A stretch of 10,391 nucleotides of DNA from a bacterium (GTDB taxonomy: Bacteria; Sumerlaeota; Sumerlaeia; MVZB01): contig JAMCWS010000134.1 in NCBI GenBank assembly GCA_023480605.1, positions 1 through 10,391 on the forward strand, given 5' to 3'. The first letter of the stretch is position 1. Each line of letters starts with the position of its first letter. The notes under the pieces were generated by a model. That model was given only the letters and a program-made list of their open reading frames with translations. It had not been told where the DNA came from and did no database searches. Positions 4,627 through 10,391 of the stretch are shown here, piece after piece. The translations under genes and the position numbers were made by a program.

Positions 4627-6357
4627 GTGGATCCTACCCGCCCTCATGCCCGCCGCGACCAGTTCCGTGAAATCGGCGCGCTCTGCGCCGTGCTCCTGGG
4701 TGTCGTCATCCTGCGCGCCTGGCTGTTCGCCACGGGCCGCGTAGTGCTCGATGCCGACGAATGCTACCTGGCCATCCAAGGGTTGGACATCCTCAAGGGC
4801 GCCCCGCAGATATTTTATTATGGCCAGAATTACATGGGGTGCGTCGAGGCTTACGTTTTCGCGCTCTTCCGGCTTCTCATCGGCTCGAGCACCCCGCTGA
4901 CGGTTCAGGCGCAGGCCACTGTCGAGGCGCTGGTCTTCCTGGTTACGGCCTATCTTTTCGTCCGGCGCTTTTTCGGCCGCCAGGCGGCCTGGGCCACCCT
5001 TCTGCTGCTGGCTTTTCCCCCCAACATGCTGGCGGTCTGGCTGGGAAAAGTGCGCGGCTATCTCCCCTGGCTCATTCTGGGCAATGTCATCTTTTACGTG
5101 TTGTTCGACTTGCACGAGTCGCCGCAAACGGACCGAACGCGAGGTAAATTCCTCCTGCTGGGGGCGTTGCTGGGATTTGCCTGGTGGGTCAATCCCCTGG
5201 CGATCGACTATTGTGTCACCGTGGCGGCCCTTCTGGTCCTGGTTCCCCGCCTGCGCCGGGCGCTGTGGCCCGGGGACTTCGGACCGGCCGCGGCGCTGTT
5301 CGTCAACGTTCTCGCCCTCACGATTCTAATCGTCCTCGAATCGCGAACCATGCTTGACGCGCGCCGATTGCCCCTTCTTCAAGTGGTTTACCAACACCGG
5401 CCGCTGGTTCTGGGCGCGGCGGCGCTCCTCGGTCTTCTGGCGGCGGGTCTGGCCGTCGCGTGGCGCGTGCACCCGATCAATCCCGCCCTCCTCTGCCTCG
5501 GTTTCATCGCCGGCAGCGCCCCGGGGCTGTGGGTCGTCTGGACCGTGGCTGAACTGAACCTGAAGCAGGGCATAGGGCCCTGGGCCAACTTTTTCATTAA
5601 AGTGAAACTCACGCCCTTTTTTCAGTTTCCGATTATGGCCGGCCTGATCGACCTTACGGATCCCACCATCGGCAAACCGCTATTCGGCCTGGCGGCCAAT
5701 TTGTTCGTGGTTGCGGTTTACGTCTGCGCGTTTTACGGCGCCCTGCGTTCCCTTCGGCGCGCCGGCGCGCCCCTGGTCGGCATGCTGGCGCTGATGGTTC
5801 TGTCCCTGTCGCTTTTCTGGATGAGCGACAACCCGGTCATGGGCCAGGAACGTTATCTCCTGGGGCTCTATCTGCCCATGTTTGTGATCTTGGGCTTGCT
5901 GATCAGGGAACTTAACGAAACAGTCCGCGGCTTGGGCGTCGTGGTCCTGTGCCTGATGCTGGCCGTGCACCTGGCCGGCTCCTGGCGCCTGACGCCCCGC
6001 GAAGTGGCGTTGCCCAGCGGCGTCACCGCCGAGGAACGGGCGATCCTTGCTTACGCCAGGGACCATCGGTTCGACGCGGTCCTGATCGACGCATCAGACG
6101 ATCTGGCGATGCGACTGACTTTTTTCGCGGACCAGCGGACCGTCTTTCTCAATCCGAAGGGATATTCCAACCGCATCGAGCGCCACAAACGACTCTTCCG
6201 CGAACGCGCGGATTATGTCCTGTTCCGTTCGGAGGCGGACCACGGCGAAAATCCGATCGACCAACTGCCCGACGACCATTTCGGTCATTTCGATGTTTAT
6301 GACCGCCTGCCGAAAAACATGGTTCTCAAGGCTTATGGCAACTACTTTTTCAAATAA
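4627..6357 (+). CDS. GT-C type membrane glycosyltransferase (GT39/ArnT-like)
   Basis: The product is a 576-residue polytopic inner-membrane protein that probably transfers a sugar from a polyprenyl-phosphate donor onto an extracytoplasmic acceptor such as a glycan, lipid or protein. The first membrane helix (about 16-34) is followed by LDADECYLAIQG (41-52). This acidic D/E motif in the first outer loop is the usual catalytic and metal-binding signature of GT-C enzymes. The conserved stretch IFYYGQNYMGCVEAYVFALF (62-81) is common in GT39-like proteins. About ten further hydrophobic helices run to about residue 450. A soluble C-terminal part follows (about 455-576), with LIDASDD and FFADQRTVFLNPKGYSN segments. 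Translation starts at GTG 4627, the first start codon after an in-frame TGA at 4621; only a weak AGG precedes it. No other glycan-synthesis gene lies nearby, so acceptor and donor are unknown. It lies 252 nt after cbiO behind the AT-rich element and is probably a separate unit. Confidence 0.85.
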   Translation: MDPTRPHARRDQFREIGALCAVLLGVVILRAWLFATGRVVLDADECYLAIQGLDILKGAPQIFYYGQNYMGCVEAYVFALFRLLIGSSTPLTVQAQATVEALVFLVTAYLFVRRFFGRQAAWATLLLLAFPPNMLAVWLGKVRGYLPWLILGNVIFYVLFDLHESPQTDRTRGKFLLLGALLGFAWWVNPLAIDYCVTVAALLVLVPRLRRALWPGDFGPAAALFVNVLALTILIVLESRTMLDARRLPLLQVVYQHRPLVLGAAALLGLLAAGLAVAWRVHPINPALLCLGFIAGSAPGLWVVWTVAELNLKQGIGPWANFFIKVKLTPFFQFPIMAGLIDLTDPTIGKPLFGLAANLFVVAVYVCAFYGALRSLRRAGAPLVGMLALMVLSLSLFWMSDNPVMGQERYLLGLYLPMFVILGLLIRELNETVRGLGVVVLCLMLAVHLAGSWRLTPREVALPSGVTAEERAILAYARDHRFDAVLIDASDDLAMRLTFFADQRTVFLNPKGYSNRIERHKRLFRERADYVLFRSEADHGENPIDQLPDDHFGHFDVYDRLPKNMVLKAYGNYFFK

Positions 6358-6460
6358 GGGTAAACCGGGATGCGGCGCGTGGCCGGAGCAATCATGTGCG
6401 ATCCATCCCGACGCATGGTTGCCGGGGCAGCGTATGGACTCCGGCGCCCCAACGCCTTTC

Positions 6461-6489
6461 TTGACCACCGGACGCGCCGGGAGTATACA
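6461..6489 (+). promoter_or_regulatory. Sigma70-type promoter of the cytidylate-kinase-like gene
   Basis: TTGACC (6461-6466) and TATACA (6484-6489) are separated by exactly 17 nt. Each box differs from the consensus at one or two positions. A start of transcription near 6496 would leave a leader of about 60 nt. The GACGCGCCGGGAG spacer is GC-rich, so the AT-rich -10 box stands out. Confidence 0.6.
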
Positions 6490-6557
6490 AAAACCATGAG
6501 ATTCAATTCAAAAACCGCTGGGAACGGACGGCGAACCTGGTGGGGGAGGAACACGGC

Positions 6558-7370
6558 GTGGCGATCATTTGCATCTCGCGCGGTTCGGCCAGCGGAGGCA
6601 TGCTGCTTGCCGAAAAGCTGGCGACTCGGCTCGGCTACGAACTTCTCGGCCGCGAGGACATCATCCGCGAGGCCAGCCGGCTTGGCGTCTCGGAGCAAAT
6701 CCTGCAGGAAGCCGTGCTCAAGCCGCTCAGCTTCTGGGACCGGTTTCACGACGAGCGGCGGCGCTACCTGGCGTTCATCCAGGCGGCGCTGTGCGAACAC
6801 GCCATGCAGGACGGCATCGTTTATCATGGAAACGCCGGCCACCTGCTTCTCCACGGCGTTGCGCACTTCCTCTGCATCCGGCTGATCGCCCCGCTTTCCT
6901 TCCGCGTCCGAATGGTCATGGAGCGTCACGGGCTGAGCCGTGAAGAGAGCGTCCGGTATATTGAAACGGTGGATCGCCAGCGACAGAACTGGACGCGGTT
7001 TCTCTATGGAATCGACGGGCTCGATGCGAGCCTCTACGACCTGACGATCAACCTGAAAACGCTTGACCTGGATGGGGCGGTGGAAGTGGCGACCGCGGCG
7101 GCCCGGCGACCCGAGTTCGAGCCGACCTCCCAGAGCCGCCAGTCCATGGCAGACCTGCTGCTGGCCAGTCGTGTGCGCGTCGCCCTTGCCGTCAACGAGA
7201 AGACGGCCGCCGGTGCGGTTGAGGTGCGCGCCGAGAGCGGCGTGGTTTATCTGTCGGGCAAATTGCGCCCGGCGTCGATGGTGGACGCGGTCATCGAGAC
7301 GGCGCGCAAAGTCGAGGGGGTTCGCGAAGTCAACCGCCAGGATCTTGGGGCGCCGGAGTTCACCGTGTGA
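6558..7370 (+). CDS. Cytidylate-kinase-like protein with C-terminal BON domain
   Basis: Residues 1-190 match the cytidylate-kinase-like (Cytidylate_kin2) family. The opening IICISRGSASGG (3-14) corresponds to the family's ISR..GSGG loop, which lacks the Lys of a classical P-loop. LGYELLGREDIIREAS (25-40) follows. Then come IVYHGNAGHLLL (87-98), FLCIRLIAPLSFRVRMVM (104-121) and a VDRQR...RFLYGID segment (138-153), like the lid-arginine region. Residues about 198-262 form a BON domain (VNEKTAAGAVEVRAESGVVYLSG and GVREVNRQ), usually linked to membrane or ligand binding. The substrate is unknown, and true CMP kinase activity should not be assumed. GTG 6558 is chosen because GGGGGAGG lies 8 nt upstream; GTG 6540 would put that sequence inside the gene. 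The 3' end overlaps the oppositely oriented receiver gene by 11 bp. Confidence 0.85.
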   Translation: MAIICISRGSASGGMLLAEKLATRLGYELLGREDIIREASRLGVSEQILQEAVLKPLSFWDRFHDERRRYLAFIQAALCEHAMQDGIVYHGNAGHLLLHGVAHFLCIRLIAPLSFRVRMVMERHGLSREESVRYIETVDRQRQNWTRFLYGIDGLDASLYDLTINLKTLDLDGAVEVATAAARRPEFEPTSQSRQSMADLLLASRVRVALAVNEKTAAGAVEVRAESGVVYLSGKLRPASMVDAVIETARKVEGVREVNRQDLGAPEFTV

Positions 7371-7761
7371 GCGACGGGCCGGTGGGGTCATGGTCGGGAG
7401 AGGCGAGTCGGACGACCAGATCGAGCAGTTTGCTGATTTTGAAGGGTTTGGCGATGAAGTCCTCGGCGCCGCTGCGCATCGCCTCGCACGAATTATCCAC
7501 GGTGGCATAGCCGGTGATAATGATGACCTTAATGGCCGGATAATTTTCCTTGGCGAATCGCATCACTTCCATACCGTCGGGTTGGCGCATTTTCAGATCG
7601 GTGATCAATACGTCGAAGGTCGCTTCGGCGAGGCGGTCGACCGCCGCCTGGCTCTCGGTGAACGTCTCCACGTAAAAACCGATCTTCTCCAGCGCCGGTT
7701 TCAGCCGCTCGCAGACGATCCGTTCGTCGTCGAGAATCAATATACGTGTCCTCGATTTCAT
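7360..7761 (-). CDS. Stand-alone CheY-like response regulator receiver
   Basis: The 133-residue protein is a single receiver domain with no output domain. The acidic pair D11-D12 (LILDDER) and phosphoacceptor D55 (LITDLKM) are in place. So are switch T83 (IITGYA) and K105-P106 (AKPF), so it should be phosphorylatable. The sequence DLKMRQPDGMEVMRFAKE resembles receivers of NtrC-type regulators. A short polar tail (about 121-133) follows. The start ATG (7761) has GGGAGGA 8 nt upstream. It lies 40 nt after the PEP-synthase-like gene on the same strand, so the two are probably one operon. Its 3' end overlaps the kinase-like gene by 11 bp, tail to tail. No histidine kinase is encoded in the window, and the phosphodonor is unknown. 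Confidence 0.93.
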   Translation of the reverse strand: MKSRTRILILDDERIVCERLKPALEKIGFYVETFTESQAAVDRLAEATFDVLITDLKMRQPDGMEVMRFAKENYPAIKVIIITGYATVDNSCEAMRSGAEDFIAKPFKISKLLDLVVRLASPDHDPTGPSLTR

Positions 7762-7776
7762 GGTTCGCGTCCTCCC

Positions 7777-7791
7777 GCCGGCGTCGCCGGC
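7777..7791 (-). repeat. Perfect GC palindrome between the PEP-synthase-like gene and the receiver gene
   Basis: GCCGGCG and CGCCGGC flank a single T, a perfect 7+7 inverted repeat. On the minus strand it lies between the stop of the upstream gene (7802) and the GGGAGGA Shine-Dalgarno (7776-7770) of the receiver gene. Folded in RNA, it could tune translation or processing of the receiver message. It has no T-run and is not a terminator. Confidence 0.45.
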
Positions 7792-7801
7792 CCATTATGC
7801 C

Positions 7802-10384
7802 TCAACAAGCCGCAGGGCTGTTGAAGCCGGCCAGAAAACCTTGTGCATAACGTTCCACGAGGCTGTCGTCGCGCAGGTAAATATCGAGCTGTCGCGTGAA
7901 GCCAATCAGCCGGCCGATCATCGCCAGGCGTTCCTCCATCGCCTCGCGCGCGATCTTCTTGATCCGCGCGATGATAAGGTCGCCATCGCCCTCGACCACG
8001 AAGTCATACTTGGCGAGCACGCACTTGAGCAACGCCACCCGTCGCGATCGCCGCGTCAGCTCGGTCGCCCCGCCGGCGAAACGGAAATAAATATAATTGT
8101 CGTTGAGCGTTTCGGTCAGATAACAGTCGACGATGTTGAAGTGATAGCCCAGGTGCAGGCTCAGGTTCAGGTAGGCGTCCGAGATGATGGCCAGATTGCG
8201 TTCCGGCCGGCGGGCCTGCGGGCTGGTCAACACCATCGAGCGTGTGGCGCTCGCCATGAAGCCGTCCAGATCGACATCGGCCGGTGCGGTCGCCCAGACA
8301 CCCTCGCGGCAGAGCCCGCACAACAGGGCGCGCAGCGGGGCCGAATCGACCTGCCGCGGAGTCACCGTGCGTTCGCCGCCCGGGGCGTTCAATCCCCCCC
8401 CGAGATCGATCAGCACCAGATCCACCGGCACGTCGCAGGCAAGTTGATGCACGTAACGCGTGTGGGTCGAGGGATTGACCCACTCGCCTTCGGTGAGCCG
8501 CTGAACCGCCTTCTCGTGGGCGAAGCGGGCGATGTCATGGTAGGTCGTGCACGCGGCCGCCGTGAAGCCGGCCGATTGAGGGTCCTTCAGATGGAGCGGG
8601 GCAATGCGCTTGAGGATGCGGCGCAGCAACCGGAACTCGGCGGGGTCCTCGCTCGACAGGTTGCGCAGCAACTGGCGATGGAGCAACGGACTGATCCGCC
8701 CGCGGTAGACGATGTTCTCTTCGGCGTCGACGGTCACCTCGCCGGCTCCGCGCAGGATCTCGGTGGCGTTGCCGGTATCGACGATCGTCGGGATGCGAAA
8801 CTGGCGCGCGATCGCGGCCAGGTGACCGGTCGAGGTTCCCACGTCCGTGATCACCGCGCTCGCCCCCTTGAGGGCCACCGCCAGTCGCGGCGTCGACGTC
8901 CGGGCGACCAGCACCAGGTCGTCCGACAATTCGTCAAGAGCCTCTTCGTCGCTGACGACGTGAACGCGGCCGGCGCCGATTCCACGGCAGGCGACCGTCC
9001 CCGAATGCTTCAGCAAAACCGGGAAGCCGTCGACCACGGGCGACATATCGTCATCGAGCGGAATGTGCGCGGCGGGGCACCGCAACGGCCGCGCCTGCAG
9101 GATAAAGAGCCGTCCCTTTTCGTCCAGCGCCCACTCGATATCCTGGGCGCCTTTCATCAAACTCTCGATGCGCAGCGCCGTCCGGGCCAATTCGCCGAGC
9201 TGCGCGTCATCGAGGGCCGGCTGGTTTCGCCGTGACTCGGCGACCGGCGCGCGCGTCACCGTCCCGGCGGCCGACAACGCCAGCATCTCCACCTTGTGGG
9301 CGATGCGGCGCCCGATCACTCGGTGGGGCGCCTCGCGCGCCAGTTCGTAACGGTCGGCGCCGTCGGATCCCTCGACAACGGTCGGTCCCAAACCCCATGC
9401 CGCCCCGACCACCAGGGCGTCGCGTTCGGGATTAACCGGATCAAGACTGTAAACCACGCCGGCCGCCCGTGCATCGACCATGCACAAGCAGCCGACGGCC
9501 ATCAGTCCCGACGCGGGTGGCAAGCCGTGGTGCCGGCGGTAGCACATCACCGCGGGGCTGTAAAGACTCGCGACGACTTGCCGATAGGCCTCGATCAGTT
9601 GGTCGCCGCCCACGCCCAGGACGGTCTTGTATTGTCCGGCAAAACTGAACTCGCCGTCCTCGCCCAGGGCGCTGCTGCGCACCGCCATCGGATGGCGCCC
9701 GCACCGGCGCTGCAGCGCGGCCTGGCGCCGGCGGAGCGCGCGCTCCAGTTCGCGGGGCAGGCGGGCCCGCAGGATGCGCGCCTGGAGCATCCGGGCACGG
9801 GATTCCAGCTCGACCGCCGCCGTTTCCGCGGGCGGCTCGAACCATTCGCGTAGCTGCGCCGCCACCCCGCAGCTCTCCAGGAATACCTGGCAGGCGTATG
9901 CCGTGACCACAAAGCCGTCGGGGGTCGGACATCCCAACTCGCGGCGTATCGTTCCGAGGCGGGCCATTTTTTCGCCGACGGCCTCGCCGGCTTCCTCGTC
10001 GATCTCGGCAAGGTCCAGCGTCCAATCCGTCGGCGGGGCGACGAACCGTCCCGCCAATTGCATCCGGATGTCCCAAGCCACGCGTTCGAAGGCCTGCTCG
10101 AGCTGCGGAAAACGGTTGTCGGTGATGACATTCAGGTTGTAGGCGATCGCGCGCACCGCTTCCTCGAGTTGTTCGGCCAGGGCGCGCAGATATTGAATGT
10201 CGAAGACATATTCGCCCCCCAACTTTTCGCCGGCGTCGGCGATGAGCTCCAGAACCTGGTTGTTTCGCTTGACGAGATCGCGGAACTTGTCCAGCCGGGT
10301 GCGCAGCACCTCCACGCCATCGGTCGGCCCGTGCCGGCCGAATACCTTTCCGAGAAACGACGGGGCGTATTGCGGCACGTGCAT
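7802..10384 (-). CDS. PEP synthase/PPDK-like ATP-grasp protein with phosphohistidine domain and unusual C-terminus
   Basis: This 860-residue protein has four parts. Residues about 20-115 are helical (FRDLVKRNNQVLELIADAG and similar). Residues about 125-435 form a PEP-synthase-type ATP-grasp domain: AVRSSALGED (234-243), FSFAGQY (246-252), GVVYSLDP (309-316), AAWGLGPTVVEG (328-339) and QDIEWAL...FILQARPL (414-434). Residues about 465-560 are the swivelling phosphohistidine domain, ITDVGTSTGHLAAIARQFRI (512-531), with the phosphorylatable His at 521. Residues about 585-860 replace the usual PEP/pyruvate-binding TIM barrel with a domain I cannot name. It carries TYHDIARFAHEKAV (614-627), VDLVLIDLGGGL (654-665) and LHLGYHFNIVDCYLTETLND (743-762). 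The enzyme should move phosphate from ATP to His521, but the final acceptor is unknown. I recall similar architectures annotated only as PEP/pyruvate-binding proteins in Desulfobacterota-like bacteria. No in-frame stop is seen between ATG 10384 and the window edge, so a slightly earlier start is possible. The receiver gene follows in the same orientation. Confidence 0.88.
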   Translation of the reverse strand: MHVPQYAPSFLGKVFGRHGPTDGVEVLRTRLDKFRDLVKRNNQVLELIADAGEKLGGEYVFDIQYLRALAEQLEEAVRAIAYNLNVITDNRFPQLEQAFERVAWDIRMQLAGRFVAPPTDWTLDLAEIDEEAGEAVGEKMARLGTIRRELGCPTPDGFVVTAYACQVFLESCGVAAQLREWFEPPAETAAVELESRARMLQARILRARLPRELERALRRRQAALQRRCGRHPMAVRSSALGEDGEFSFAGQYKTVLGVGGDQLIEAYRQVVASLYSPAVMCYRRHHGLPPASGLMAVGCLCMVDARAAGVVYSLDPVNPERDALVVGAAWGLGPTVVEGSDGADRYELAREAPHRVIGRRIAHKVEMLALSAAGTVTRAPVAESRRNQPALDDAQLGELARTALRIESLMKGAQDIEWALDEKGRLFILQARPLRCPAAHIPLDDDMSPVVDGFPVLLKHSGTVACRGIGAGRVHVVSDEEALDELSDDLVLVARTSTPRLAVALKGASAVITDVGTSTGHLAAIARQFRIPTIVDTGNATEILRGAGEVTVDAEENIVYRGRISPLLHRQLLRNLSSEDPAEFRLLRRILKRIAPLHLKDPQSAGFTAAACTTYHDIARFAHEKAVQRLTEGEWVNPSTHTRYVHQLACDVPVDLVLIDLGGGLNAPGGERTVTPRQVDSAPLRALLCGLCREGVWATAPADVDLDGFMASATRSMVLTSPQARRPERNLAIISDAYLNLSLHLGYHFNIVDCYLTETLNDNYIYFRFAGGATELTRRSRRVALLKCVLAKYDFVVEGDGDLIIARIKKIAREAMEERLAMIGRLIGFTRQLDIYLRDDSLVERYAQGFLAGFNSPAAC

Positions 10385-10391
10385 TTCAATT

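Noticed and set aside
6443..6456. A terminator after the glycosyltransferase gene (GGCG/CGCC then TTTCTT)
   Set aside because: The stem is only 4 bp and lies directly before the -35 box of the next promoter. This is too weak to call.
6342..7508. A 388-codon open frame on the minus strand
   Set aside because: It is antisense to the cytidylate-kinase-like gene and shows no family motif. The plus-strand gene has a promoter, a Shine-Dalgarno and clear domains.
7760..9235. A 491-codon open frame on the plus strand
   Set aside because: It is fully antisense to the PEP-synthase-like gene, has no recognisable motif and is rich in Arg/Gly/His, as shadow frames in GC-rich DNA are.

Overview
This is a GC-rich window with AT-rich intergenic islands, probably from a Gram-negative bacterium. 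The PEP-synthase-like, CheY and cytidylate-kinase-like genes on the right recall Desulfobacterota/Myxococcota-type genomes. That lineage is an impression from gene content, not a proof. No rRNA, tRNA, CRISPR array, transposase or phage gene is visible.

Layout, left to right. (1) Positions 1-611, minus strand: the N-terminal 203 codons of a serine O-acetyltransferase (cysE), cut by the window edge, with a candidate sigma70 promoter at 702-730. (2) Positions 778-1467, plus strand: the remains of a BmrR-like drug-sensing regulator. An almost textbook MerR-type promoter with a 19-bp spacer precedes a MerR DNA-binding segment that loses its frame after about 45 codons. The GyrI-like effector domain follows in another frame. 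(3) Positions 1655-4374, plus strand: a complete ECF-type cobalt/nickel importer. It has a CbiM protein fused to a CbiN-like PDGLE tail, the CbiQ transmembrane coupling protein, and the CbiO ATPase, whose start codon overlaps the cbiQ stop. An AT-rich imperfect palindrome 100 bp upstream is a candidate metalloregulator operator. (4) Positions 4375-4626: a non-coding stretch holding a roughly 120-bp AT-rich element bounded by imperfect inverted repeats built from a CACGAA/TTCGTG motif. (5) Positions 4627-6357, plus strand: a multi-pass GT-C type membrane glycosyltransferase. (6) Positions 6461-7370, plus strand: a good sigma70 promoter and a cytidylate-kinase-like protein with a C-terminal BON domain. 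(7) Positions 10384-7360, minus strand: an 860-residue PEP-synthase-like protein followed by a stand-alone CheY-type receiver. The receiver gene's 3' end overlaps that of the kinase gene by 11 bp, tail to tail.

How the genes work together. CbiMQO should import Co2+ or Ni2+ by ATP hydrolysis. CysE makes O-acetylserine for cysteine synthesis. The right-hand trio is the least explained part. It has an ATP-grasp/phosphohistidine enzyme that keeps its swivelling His domain but carries an unfamiliar C-terminal domain in place of the PEP/pyruvate barrel. Next to it are a receiver with all phosphorylation residues and a nucleotide-kinase-like protein carrying a BON domain. I see these as a possible phosphotransfer or signalling module. 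That is inference from adjacency and domain content.
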